A stretch of 64,000 nt of DNA, from assembly GCF_904846055.1 (NCBI RefSeq), contig NZ_CAJGYV010000001.1, positions 1,178,001 to 1,242,000 of the forward strand, in the 5' to 3' direction. A program made the position numbers and the translations under genes. This stretch comes from Psychrobacter ciconiae. Lineage in GTDB: Bacteria; Pseudomonadota; Gammaproteobacteria; Pseudomonadales; Moraxellaceae. The notes under the pieces were generated by a model, which was not told where the DNA came from, did no database searches, and was given only the letters and a program-made list of their open reading frames with translations. Below are positions 8,565-17,163 of the stretch, piece after piece (position 1 is the first letter of the stretch; each line of letters begins with the position of its first letter).

Positions 8565-9614
8565 TTAATTTTCGGCGCGGCTATCATTGGCAAAGACATC
8601 GCCGTCACTGATTTGGTTGCCGTGGCAAATTTGCTCAGCGCTCATAGGCTTGCCGCCGGCAAATTGCAGTGCGGTGATGGCAAGGGCGGTTTGCTGAACA
8701 CCGTTACTGTTATTATTGGTATTATTGGCGTCTGTGCCACAAGCTACCAACACGGCTTTTTTACCAACGCTGATCACGCGACCAATCGGCGCTTGAGCTG
8801 AGCTGTTAAGCATCATCGGATACGCAGCTAAAATTTTAACCCGTTTGCCATTTAAAAAGCTAAAGGTTCCCGGCCAAGGGTTTAAACCGCGAATCTGCCG
8901 CTCGATAAGATGAGCGGACAAGTTCCAATCGATTAAGCCCTCGTCCTTGGTCAGTTTTTGGGCGTAGTTGGCAAGGGCATCATCTTGGGGTTTGGCATTG
9001 GCTTGATAATTTGGCAAATCGCTCAAAACAGTCACAATCGCCCCAGCGCCCAATTCTGCTAAGTGGTCATGAAGACTTGCGGCGGTGGTATCGGTGGCAA
9101 TTGGGCAGCTGACTTTATAGAGCATATCGCCAGTATCTAGCCCCTGATCCATCTGCATGATGGTAATGCCGGTTTCATTATCCCCTGCCAGCAATGCTCG
9201 GTGAATCGGTGCCGCCCCACGGTGGCGCGGCAGTAGCGAGGCATGAATATTTAAGCAGCCAAATTTGGGAATGCTCAGCACGCCCACTGGCAAAATCAAC
9301 CCGTAAGCGGCAACAATCATCACATCCGGCTGGTACGAGCGCAAGGTTTCGCGAGCGTTAAGTCCCTCGGTCACCGATTGTTTAAAGGTAGACGGCTGCT
9401 GAACGGCAATGCTATTTGCAAGCGCGACTTCTTTGACTGCTGATATGGCAAGCTTTTGACCGCGACCTGCTTTGCGGTCAGGCTGGGTGTAAACCGCAAC
9501 GATGTCAATATTTAGCTGCTCTTGCTGCTCAATCAGTACGCTCAGGCTTTTTGCAGCAAATTCTGGCGTTCCTGCAAATATCACCCGCAGTGGCGGCGTC
9601 ATTGGCGTGGTCAT
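8565..9614 (-). CDS. fmt: methionyl-tRNA formyltransferase
   Basis: Fmt formylates initiator Met-tRNA using 10-formyl-THF. The N terminus LRVIFAGTPEFA, HASLLPRHRGAAPIHRALLAGD (the catalytic N-H-D region) and TGITIMQMDQGLDTGDM are all present, with the C-terminal OB-type domain after about residue 210. ATG at 9614 is preferred because GAGAGG lies 5 bases upstream; an ATG at 9626 lacks this. The protein has 349 residues against 315 in E. coli. The extra length includes an Asn-rich stretch encoded near 8700-8735. It sits directly upstream of rsmB, as is common, but def is 40 kb away. Confidence 0.93.
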   Translation of the reverse strand: MTTPMTPPLRVIFAGTPEFAAKSLSVLIEQQEQLNIDIVAVYTQPDRKAGRGQKLAISAVKEVALANSIAVQQPSTFKQSVTEGLNARETLRSYQPDVMIVAAYGLILPVGVLSIPKFGCLNIHASLLPRHRGAAPIHRALLAGDNETGITIMQMDQGLDTGDMLYKVSCPIATDTTAASLHDHLAELGAGAIVTVLSDLPNYQANAKPQDDALANYAQKLTKDEGLIDWNLSAHLIERQIRGLNPWPGTFSFLNGKRVKILAAYPMMLNSSAQAPIGRVISVGKKAVLVACGTDANNTNNNSNGVQQTALAITALQFAGGKPMSAEQICHGNQISDGDVFANDSRAEN

Positions 9615-10082
9615 AGAGCCTCTCAAGGTTATTGTTATTGATTAAAGTGGGCGTTTAGCCGCCTTTGCCATACTTTTGATGATTGTCGCATGACTTTAAA
9701 AAAATGCTCAGATTTTGGCTTTACATTATAGGCAACTTTTGCAGCGGGCGCTATGAATGCCTTCATTTCTCAAGAGTTTATTTCATCATATCGCAAGCAA
9801 AACTGCGCGCCGCTCCCGATTGACGCGCCACTACTTTTATCAAGATTACGATTAATTGCTTTTAATCGGGCAGCTTACGCCTTTATCATAACACCTTGTC
9901 ATGAATGAGTATTGTGTTGCGATAAAACACGGTAAAATCAGGCGCTTCGGTGTTAAGATAGATTGTCAATTTAAAATATCGATCCTCTTAAGTTAGACCC
10001 TTTATTATGATGATCAAGACGAGTCCACTGATGGAGTCTCAAATTTGATTTATAGTGACCGCTGCTGTTAGGACAAGCTGCC
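9615..10082. other. divergent intergenic region fmt / histidine kinase, nothing recognised
   Basis: This 468-base gap between divergent genes should hold both promoters. I found no RNA gene, convincing terminator or repeat. No -10/-35 pair stands out enough to call. Confidence 0.4.
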
Positions 10083-12920
10083 ATGCCTAAGTTTCAGTCA
10101 TTACAACGCTTGCTAACTTTTTATTTAATGACGCTGGTTATGATGTTGGCGTTATATTACGCCATGATGGTCGTCTTGATTAAAAATATCAATCAAGAGC
10201 AAAGCTTGCAAGCTTTAGAAGCCTTCAAATTTGAAATTTTCAGTTTAGTCACGCCAAATGATGATGACATTGCCCAGATTCTTAAAAAGCCTGTGTTTCA
10301 GGAGTTAAGTTATCAGCTGATTTTTATGCTGCCCTCAGGGCAAACCTATGTCCACAGGGCAACACGACCTGATGAGCAAAAATTTGCCGCCGTTACCTTT
10401 CCGGTGCTTAGTCATCAGCATCATGATGAGCATAGCGCTTATACGCTGTCGGAGCAAACGCTGACCGCAACCCTTGATTTGAACAATAAAGCACAAGTTT
10501 ATTTGGTCATCAGGCACAAGCCCGTGCAAATCGAGTGGACGGCATATCCGTCTTGGCTGCCGCTGATGGTCGCCATTGCGTTATTTATTGGGGCGCTGCT
10601 GTTTATTTTAAAACGGCGAAACAATTGGGAGCAGCTGCTTGATTACGCGAATAATTTAACCCTCACTGCCAAAGATGGCTACACACCGCCGCCATTTGAT
10701 AAAGCCGACTCACCAATCGAGTTTTTACGCTTAGGGCATCTGCTCGGTCGAGTCAGTCACGACTTACGCCAAAAACAGCGGCAAATTAAACTGCTCAGCC
10801 ACCGCCTAGAGCGTTTGGTAGATAAAGCGCCGCTTCCTACGCTGATGATCACGCGCCAAGGTCAAATCAGCTTTTTTAACCAACGCTTTGAGCAAGCATT
10901 TACTACCCAATTTCAACGTGAAACCAGTTATAAACTCACGGATTTTGTCACGGGAAGTGATAAGCCCACCCAGCAGCTACTACAGCGCCTTGACAATCAA
11001 AAAGTCGCGCGCAGTCTGCTGGTCTTTGGCTTAGACGATAAGCTTGCCTATCAGCTGCATTTAACGCCTTGGTTTGGCGATCATGGTCAAATTCATGGTT
11101 TTACGGTCATGCTCAATAATATCGACCCGTGGCTACAAAAAACCAAAGCCCTTGAAACCGAAGTGGAGCTACAGCAGCAAAGTATTAAAGAAATGACGCG
11201 GCTTCGCTCCATGATTGGGCATGAGCTACGAACGCCGCTTAATGCCATTATTGGCACGCTGGATTTAATTGACGCTGAGCGCTTAACGGCAGATCAGCAA
11301 GATCTGCTTAAAACGCTATTACAATCGAGCCAATCGATGTTGACCTTGCTCAATGATATGCTTGAAATGGCAAAAATTGAGTCAGGGGCCGCCGTTATTA
11401 TTGATGAGCCGGTGGATATTTTTAAAGTCAGTCAACACGTTAGCACCTTGATGATTGGTGCTGCCAGACAAAAGGGGCTTGAGCTGATTTATGCGTTTAT
11501 GCCCGACTGCCCGCGCTATATCCATACGGACCACACAAGGCTTCGACAAATTTTATTAAATCTTTTGGACAACAGCATAAAGTTTACCGCCACAGGTCAC
11601 GTAGCGCTTGTGATTGATTTGATTTCTAGTGAAGAATTACAGCGCATTACTGATGACAAGCTACAAGAAAAACTCAATAAGCTTAACACTGCTTTAGGAG
11701 TGCAAACCGTCAGCGACCGCGATTTGACCACGCACCGCTGGCTTGAAGAGATGGCTCAAAAACAGCAGTCATGGATTCGCTTTCGGGTGATGGATACTGG
11801 TATCGGCATCAGCTTTGAGGAGCAGCAGCGATTATTCACCTATTTTAATCAAGCCAATAACCAAATCAGCCGTCAGTTTGGCGGCAGTGGTCTAGGACTT
11901 GCTATCTCCAGCAGCTTTGCCAAGCTTTTAGGCGGCTTTATTTTATTGACCAGTGAAAAAGATCACGGGAGCTGCTTTGATTTATTTTTGCCCAGTCAAA
12001 CGCCCAAGTTTAGACCGCTTTATTTGTCAAATCATAAATTTAGCCATTTGCAATTGATTGGCATTATTAATAATCGTCTGCGCGAGAGTTATTTGCAGCG
12101 CTTAGGCGAGCATTTGTCCTTGCCCACTCAGTTATATCATAAAATAGACCATCAAGTCCTTCAAGACATTGACCGCACCTTGTCACAGTTGCCATCAGCA
12201 AAATCGCCTGTACTGCTCATCGATTATGAATACTATGTGTCGGTTCAGGACAGCCCAGCCCAGCCCCTACTAAAACAGCTTATCGCTCAAAAATCTGTGG
12301 CTAAAATCCTGATGAGCATGAAGGCTGAGCGCGGTATTCCCTCGGCACTATTAGAGCAGTTTGATGGTTTTTTAAACAAGCCAATTGATGTTGCGCGTCT
12401 ATTGTCTGAGCTGACCCGATTAACCCAAGCTTTTCCTGAACTGACGCCCGATAGTCCAGAGCCTCAATCTAACGATGCCATCAACTTTGAGTCAAAAGCG
12501 CCGTCGCCACAAGACAATGCCCAGCCCAAAGCCGATGCAACCGCCCCGCCGCCACTGATTTTAATTGTTGAGGACAACATCACCAACCAAAAAATCACCA
12601 AAAAAATGCTTGAAAAACTGGGCTATCGCAGCCTTTTGGCCGAAGACGGTCAACAAGCCTTAGAGGTGCTTGCCGATCACCGCCAAGACATTGCGCTGAT
12701 TTTAATGGATTACCGGATGCCGGTGATGGACGGTCTTGAGGCAACCAAAGCCATCCGCGCGATGGGCGATGACATCATCATCATCGCCTTAACCGCCAAC
12801 AACAGCGATGAGGACAAAGCAGCTTGTTTGGCGGTCGGTATGAACGAGTTTTTAGCAAAGCCTGTCAATAAAGCTCAGCTGCAAACCGTTTTGGAAAAGT
12901 TATTGCCAAGCCAAAATTAA
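10083..12920 (+). CDS. hybrid sensor histidine kinase with C-terminal receiver
   Basis: The protein has 945 residues. Two membrane segments (about 10-33 and 157-178) flank a periplasmic sensor region of about 120 residues. A PAS-like segment (PLPTLMITRQGQISFFN) precedes the HisKA box GHELRTPLNAIIG with the phospho-accepting His. The HATPase domain has LNLLDNSIKFT (N box), DTGIGIS (G1) and GGSGLGLAIS (G2). A degenerate receiver-like segment (about 650-780) follows, then a true receiver (about 820-940) with VEDN, phospho-acceptor LMDYRMPVMDG, ALTANN and KPV. No Hpt domain is seen, so a separate phosphotransfer protein is expected. The architecture resembles GacS/BarA without Hpt. It is the only plus-strand gene left of oriC, and no response-regulator gene is adjacent. 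Confidence 0.9.
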   Translation: MPKFQSLQRLLTFYLMTLVMMLALYYAMMVVLIKNINQEQSLQALEAFKFEIFSLVTPNDDDIAQILKKPVFQELSYQLIFMLPSGQTYVHRATRPDEQKFAAVTFPVLSHQHHDEHSAYTLSEQTLTATLDLNNKAQVYLVIRHKPVQIEWTAYPSWLPLMVAIALFIGALLFILKRRNNWEQLLDYANNLTLTAKDGYTPPPFDKADSPIEFLRLGHLLGRVSHDLRQKQRQIKLLSHRLERLVDKAPLPTLMITRQGQISFFNQRFEQAFTTQFQRETSYKLTDFVTGSDKPTQQLLQRLDNQKVARSLLVFGLDDKLAYQLHLTPWFGDHGQIHGFTVMLNNIDPWLQKTKALETEVELQQQSIKEMTRLRSMIGHELRTPLNAIIGTLDLIDAERLTADQQDLLKTLLQSSQSMLTLLNDMLEMAKIESGAAVIIDEPVDIFKVSQHVSTLMIGAARQKGLELIYAFMPDCPRYIHTDHTRLRQILLNLLDNSIKFTATGHVALVIDLISSEELQRITDDKLQEKLNKLNTALGVQTVSDRDLTTHRWLEEMAQKQQSWIRFRVMDTGIGISFEEQQRLFTYFNQANNQISRQFGGSGLGLAISSSFAKLLGGFILLTSEKDHGSCFDLFLPSQTPKFRPLYLSNHKFSHLQLIGIINNRLRESYLQRLGEHLSLPTQLYHKIDHQVLQDIDRTLSQLPSAKSPVLLIDYEYYVSVQDSPAQPLLKQLIAQKSVAKILMSMKAERGIPSALLEQFDGFLNKPIDVARLLSELTRLTQAFPELTPDSPEPQSNDAINFESKAPSPQDNAQPKADATAPPPLILIVEDNITNQKITKKMLEKLGYRSLLAEDGQQALEVLADHRQDIALILMDYRMPVMDGLEATKAIRAMGDDIIIIALTANNSDEDKAACLAVGMNEFLAKPVNKAQLQTVLEKLLPSQN

Positions 12921-13003
12921 GCAAAAAGTAATGACGCCAATGATCAGTTACTAGCTAATAATCAATAGCCAATAAGTATTAGCCAGTAACCACTAACCAA
13001 TCG

Positions 13004-13666
13004 TTATTTTAAAAACCCATTTTCTGCCAAAAAAGATTCTGAAATCTTTGACTGCGGCGCACTTACCAACGCATCTTTATTGAGCAAGCGCTCTAAATAG
13101 CGGGCGACGATGTCCACCTCAATATTGACCAAGCTTCCTACTTGCCAATGTTTATCAATATTGGTCACCTGAGCGGTATGCGGAATGATGTTTAAGCAAA
13201 CGATATTGCCTTTCACCAGATTGGTGGTCAGGCTGATGCCATCGACAGTGATTGAGCCTTTGGTGGCAGTGAATCGTGCCAAATCGCTTGGGATTTCGAT
13301 TTCAAAATAAATAGATCGCGCGTCTTGCTGACGCTGTTTCACAACGCCAACACCATCCACATGACCGGCGACAATATGCCCCCCAAAGCGGGTGGTTGGC
13401 AGCATCGCTTTTTCTAAATTGACCATTGACCCTGACTTTAGCTCATTTAGCGCCGTTCGGGCGATAGTTTCACGTGAAACATCGACTGAATAACTTTGGT
13501 GATTGACGGCAACGACCGTCAAGCAGATGCCATTAGAAGCGATAGAGTCACCAAGCGCCACGTCACTAAAATCCAGTGTTGGTGCGTCAATGGTCAGGCG
13601 AATGTCGCCACCGGTGGGCTGAAGGGCTTTGACAACGCCCACACTTTCAATAATCCCAGTAAACAT
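13004..13666 (-). CDS. ribE: riboflavin synthase, alpha subunit
   Basis: RibE dismutates two 6,7-dimethyl-8-ribityllumazine molecules to riboflavin. The family start MFTGIIESVG and the two lumazine-binding repeats (SIASNGICLTV near residue 41 and ITVDGISLT near 140) are visible. The 220 residues are typical of the family. It is downstream of ribD on the same strand, but a 319-base AT-rich region with DnaA boxes separates them, so it may need its own promoter. An exact parS core lies inside the gene and encodes VSRET. Confidence 0.93.
   Translation of the reverse strand: MFTGIIESVGVVKALQPTGGDIRLTIDAPTLDFSDVALGDSIASNGICLTVVAVNHQSYSVDVSRETIARTALNELKSGSMVNLEKAMLPTTRFGGHIVAGHVDGVGVVKQRQQDARSIYFEIEIPSDLARFTATKGSITVDGISLTTNLVKGNIVCLNIIPHTAQVTNIDKHWQVGSLVNIEVDIVARYLERLLNKDALVSAPQSKISESFLAENGFLK
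13467..13480. other. parS: parS-type site 4, inside ribE
   Basis: An exact GTTTCACGTGAAAC lies within ribE and is read as VSRET in the protein; 15 of 16 bases match the full consensus. Confidence 0.8.
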
Positions 13667-13719
13667 ATTCGTTTTGCCCCATCAGGTTTATGAGTAATTC
13701 TATTAATAATTTGCTAATT

Positions 13720-13981
13720 TTTGGATAACATTGTGGATAACTTTTTAAAATAACCAAATCATTCTTAAAAAAAAGCTTAAATCAAGAGTTATCCACAGTG
13801 TTTCTATAATTTTATAATTTCAATGCCAACCTAAATTTACAACTAGGTCGTTGATTAATATAATAAAAATTTTATAAAATTAGTTTTTAGCTATTTTTGG
13901 TTTCATGTGAAACCAAGTTATCCACAGCTTTTAGGTTCCATGTGAAACCTATCAAAGTTATCCCTAGCTAACATTGGATAA
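13720..13981. other. second DnaA-box cluster between ribD and ribE
   Basis: Three perfect TTATCCACA boxes lie at 13732-13740 (reverse), 13789-13797 and 13918-13926. Weaker boxes occur at 13720-13728, 13958-13966 and 13973-13981. The stretch between 13800 and 13900 is very AT-rich. Two parS-like variants (13900-13913, 13935-13948) are interleaved. The composition is that of an origin or a DnaA-binding/titration locus rather than a leader sequence. No ORF is present. Confidence 0.65.
13900..13948. other. pair of degenerate parS-like sites (CATGTG centre)
   Basis: GTTTCATGTGAAAC (13900-13913) differs from the parS core at one base. GTTCCATGTGAAAC (13935-13948) differs at two. They flank the DnaA box at 13918-13926. 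Whether ParB binds them is unknown. Confidence 0.5.
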
Positions 13982-13985
13982 CTCC

Positions 13986-15059
13986 TTAAAGTGGTTTTAA
14001 TATGAATTTTAAGTCTTTATCTAGCTTTTCAATGCTTATTAAATTAAAGCAAATCTGCTCAGACAAGTGCTCAAAGGTCAAATCTACCATCGGTCGCCCT
14101 GTAGCGCCCAGCAAGCAAGGTGCTTGATAAACTATCACTTCATCGACCAATCCTTGCGCTAAAAAGCTTGCGGCAACGCTAGCCCCAGCTTCGACCAAAA
14201 TATCATAGCACTGATGCTCTTGAACCAAACTGCCAAGCAGAGCTTTTAAGTCATCGTTTCGGTAATAAAGCGTTTCAGGGTTTTGGCAAAGATGGTAAGG
14301 GGAGTTCTCAGCAAATCCTAGGCGCTCACGGCGGTCTAAAATTACCACTTTAGGCGTTGGAATGTCCTCAAGATTGACCCCCATCGGGGCAGTGCGCACA
14401 TTTAATTGCGGGTTGTCTTGAATGACTGTTTCGCTTCCGGTGATGATGGCGCCGCTTTTGGCGCGAAGGCTTTGCACATCAAGCCGCGCAGCCGTTCCGG
14501 TAATCCATTTCGACTCGCCGCTTTTCATGGCGGTTCGACCGTCAAGACTTGTGGCGATTTTTAGGCGAACATAAGGCAGGTTTTGGCGCATGGCTTTTAA
14601 AAAGCCTTGATTGAGCGCTTCTGCAAGTTCGGTTAATACACCGACGGTGACCTCAATGCCCGCGTTTTCAAGCAGTTTGACGCCGCGACCGGCAACTTTT
14701 GGGTTAGGGTCAAGCCCTGCAATGACCACGCGGCGAACACCGGCGTCAATCAGCGCTTTGGCACAAGGCGGCGTTCGACCGGTATGACTGCACGGCTCAA
14801 GGGTGACGTAGGCAGTAGCGCCGTTCGCTAACTTGCCTGAATCTTGTAGCGCAAAGACTTCAGCGTGCGGCATTCCTGCCTTTGGATGAAAGCCTTTGCC
14901 TATAACCTTATCTTCTTTGACGATCACGCAGCCGACCGCCGGATTGGGGCGCGCGGTAAATTGTCCAAGCTTGGCTTGCTCTATCGCCAGTGTCATAAAA
15001 TAATTATCACAAGCGGCGCGTGGGTCGGTTTTTTCAGTTTTGCCACTGGTAAACGTCAT
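13986..15059 (-). CDS. ribD: bifunctional diaminohydroxyphosphoribosylaminopyrimidine deaminase / 5-amino-6-(5-phosphoribosylamino)uracil reductase
   Basis: RibD carries out the second and third steps of riboflavin synthesis. The N-terminal cytidine-deaminase-like domain has the zinc ligands in PHAEVFAL and PCSHTGRTPPC, plus the ARPNPAVGCV substrate loop. The C-terminal half is a DHFR-like reductase (IATSLDGRTAMKSGESKWITG). ATG at 15059 is chosen because AAAGGA lies 7 bases upstream; the longer reading would need TTG at 15083. That gives 357 residues, normal for the family. It is 50 bases downstream of nrdR, the usual nrdR-ribD order. Confidence 0.93.
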   Translation of the reverse strand: MTFTSGKTEKTDPRAACDNYFMTLAIEQAKLGQFTARPNPAVGCVIVKEDKVIGKGFHPKAGMPHAEVFALQDSGKLANGATAYVTLEPCSHTGRTPPCAKALIDAGVRRVVIAGLDPNPKVAGRGVKLLENAGIEVTVGVLTELAEALNQGFLKAMRQNLPYVRLKIATSLDGRTAMKSGESKWITGTAARLDVQSLRAKSGAIITGSETVIQDNPQLNVRTAPMGVNLEDIPTPKVVILDRRERLGFAENSPYHLCQNPETLYYRNDDLKALLGSLVQEHQCYDILVEAGASVAASFLAQGLVDEVIVYQAPCLLGATGRPMVDLTFEHLSEQICFNLISIEKLDKDLKFILKPL

Positions 15060-15109
15060 AGTTATTCCTTTATTTAACGGCAAAGCTATCGCTGATTACA
15101 AAGTCGCCA

Positions 15110-15568
15110 TCAGCTTTTATCTGGGCGAATATTCGCAAGCTCTTGATGAAAGGCATCAATATCTTGAAAGTCGCGGTAAACGCTGGCAAAGCGAACGTAA
15201 GCGACATCGTCCAAGCTTTTAAGCTCGCTCATAATGATCTCCCCTAGCACCTTGCTGCTAATTTCGCGCTCGCCCATTTGCCGAACACGCTTTTCAATTC
15301 GGCTGATCATTGCCTCTTGCTCATCAATGGTGATGGGGCGTTTTTGCAATGGCAGCATGATAGAGCGGCGCAGTTTATCGCTGTCATAAGGCTCAATTTT
15401 GCTGCTTGATTTGATGATTCTCGGCATCACTACCTCGACCATCTCAAAGGTGGTAAAGCGCTCTTGGCAGCTGCTACAAACGCGGCGGCGGCGAACTTGA
15501 GCGCCTTCTGCGGCAAGCCTTGAGTCAATAACTTTGGTTTCTGACGCGTTACAATAAGGACAATGCAT
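15110..15568 (-). CDS. nrdR: transcriptional repressor NrdR
   Basis: NrdR is a zinc-ribbon/ATP-cone repressor of ribonucleotide reductase genes. The N-terminal ribbon has CPYC and CSSC (residues 3-34) with VIDSR and VRRRRVC. The ATP-cone follows (about 49-139). At 152 residues it matches the family length. It heads nrdR-ribD, a widely conserved pair, and likely shares a transcript with ribD. Confidence 0.95.
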   Translation of the reverse strand: MHCPYCNASETKVIDSRLAAEGAQVRRRRVCSSCQERFTTFEMVEVVMPRIIKSSSKIEPYDSDKLRRSIMLPLQKRPITIDEQEAMISRIEKRVRQMGEREISSKVLGEIIMSELKSLDDVAYVRFASVYRDFQDIDAFHQELANIRPDKS

Positions 15569-15630
15569 CCTGCTGCTCCAAAAGAATGTGCTCCAAAAAT
15601 GGGGGCTTTAAAATAAGCCGCAATAGGATA

Positions 15631-17034
15631 CTATTTACCAATACAAAAGCTGCTAAAAATCTTGCCAAGTAAATCATCAGCACTAAACTCGCCAGTGATT
15701 TCGCCTAAGCTTAATTGCGCTTGCCGCAAGCTTTCGGCAACCAACTCGCCGGCTTGAAATACAGTCAACTGTTCGTGAGCTTGAGATAAATGCCCTGCGG
15801 TTCGTTTAAGGGCATCAATATGCCGCGTTCGAGCGATCAAGCTATTTTCTGGCGGATGAAAGCCGACTTTATCACAAAGCTTTTCGATTAAGACATCTAT
15901 CCCTGAATTGGTTTCACATGAAACATAAACCGGCGCAAGGGCATCTTTTTCAATATTCTCTTTATTTAATAGCTCAACATCTTGACTTAGTAAATCACTT
16001 TTATTAGCGACAATAAGTAAGCGTTTGGTATCCAAATCTTTGCCAAACAGCGCTTTTGCCAACTCAAGCGGCGAACCACCGGCAATATCAATATCGCCAG
16101 TAACATCATAAACCAGCAGCAAAATATCAGCCGAACCAATTGCCTGTCGCGCGCGTTCAATGCCAATGCGTTCGACCGTGTCACTGGTATCACGAAGCCC
16201 TGCCGTATCGGTCAGATGCAGCGTCAAACCATTTAACACCACCGTTTCTTGCAAGGTGTCGCGCGTTGTTCCGGCAACATCGGTCACGATAGCGCGCTCT
16301 TGACCTGCCAGCCGATTTAGCAAGCTTGATTTGCCGGCGTTTGGTCGTCCCGCGAGCACCACGTGGATACCATCGCGAAGCAGCTGACCCTGTTTTGCCG
16401 TGGCTAATATCTGCTCAATCTGCGCTTGAGCGGCTTCAAGTTTGCTTAAAATAACGCCATCGGATAAAAAATCCACATCCTCTTCATCAGGAAAATCAAT
16501 GGCAGCTTCCACATAAAGACGAAGTTCAATCAATTGAGATAACAGCGTATTAATTTTTTGGGAAAACTCACCGGTTAATGAGCGAATGGCGCTGTTTGCT
16601 GCCGCCACACTGGTCGCATCGATGGCATCGGCAATGGCTTCTGCTTGCACCAAATCCAGCTTATCATTATCAAATGCCCGATAAGAAAACTCCCCTGCCG
16701 CCGCCTGAACTGCGCCCAACTCAAACACCCGCGCTAGCAGCTGATTTTGCAAAATCATACCGCCGTGACCTTGGATTTCAATCACATCCTCGCCGGTAAA
16801 CGAGTTTGGCGCTTGAAAATAAAGCAGCAACCCTTCGTCAATGAGCGTACCATTATCACCATAACAGCGGCAAAAGTAAGCGTGTCGCGGTTTAAAACTA
16901 TCGCGACCGGTCAAGGCTTTGGCAATGGCTAGGGCTTTTGTTCCCGACAGTCGAATGACCCCAACGCCGCCGCGACCAATCGGCGTGGCAATTGCCGCAA
17001 TCGTCGGTAAACTTAAGCTTGCATCAATCATCAT
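15631..17034 (-). CDS. mnmE: tRNA modification GTPase MnmE (TrmE)
   Basis: MnmE works with MnmG to install the cmnm5 group at U34 of tRNAs. The N-terminal THF-binding domain begins with TIAAIATPIGRGGVGVIRLSG-type sequence. The G domain is inserted in the helical part: GRPNAGKSS (P loop, about 225), DVAGTTRD (G2), DTAG (G3) and NKSD (G4). The protein ends in the invariant CIGK. The start is one of two adjacent ATGs at 17034/17031; the GTG at 17043 is less likely. A parS-like variant at 15911-15924 lies inside the gene. Confidence 0.94.
   Translation of the reverse strand: MMIDASLSLPTIAAIATPIGRGGVGVIRLSGTKALAIAKALTGRDSFKPRHAYFCRCYGDNGTLIDEGLLLYFQAPNSFTGEDVIEIQGHGGMILQNQLLARVFELGAVQAAAGEFSYRAFDNDKLDLVQAEAIADAIDATSVAAANSAIRSLTGEFSQKINTLLSQLIELRLYVEAAIDFPDEEDVDFLSDGVILSKLEAAQAQIEQILATAKQGQLLRDGIHVVLAGRPNAGKSSLLNRLAGQERAIVTDVAGTTRDTLQETVVLNGLTLHLTDTAGLRDTSDTVERIGIERARQAIGSADILLLVYDVTGDIDIAGGSPLELAKALFGKDLDTKRLLIVANKSDLLSQDVELLNKENIEKDALAPVYVSCETNSGIDVLIEKLCDKVGFHPPENSLIARTRHIDALKRTAGHLSQAHEQLTVFQAGELVAESLRQAQLSLGEITGEFSADDLLGKIFSSFCIGK
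15911..15924. other. degenerate parS-like site inside mnmE (CACATG centre)
   Basis: GTTTCACATGAAAC differs from the parS core by one central base and matches the variants at 23867-23880 and, in reverse, 13900-13913. Confidence 0.5.
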
Positions 17035-17117
17035 CACGCCCACCCAAAGCCAAAACCCTTATTATAGTCGCCAAAACCCAACTCACCAAATAATCTTCAG
17101 CTTAAAAAATTTCCAAT

Positions 17118-17150
17118 AAAAAACCACCGCTAAAGCGATGGTCTTTTTTA
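17118..17150 (-). terminator. yidC terminator
   Basis: On the minus strand, after the yidC stop, an 8-base GC-rich stem (ACCATCGC/GCGGTGGT, one G-U pair) is followed by TTTTTT. It separates yidC from mnmE. Confidence 0.7.
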
Positions 17151-17163
17151 TTGAAGAATCAAA

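Noticed and set aside
13667-13985. FMN riboswitch ahead of ribE
   Set aside because: The conserved FMN-element sequence blocks are not seen; the region is instead AT-rich with DnaA boxes.
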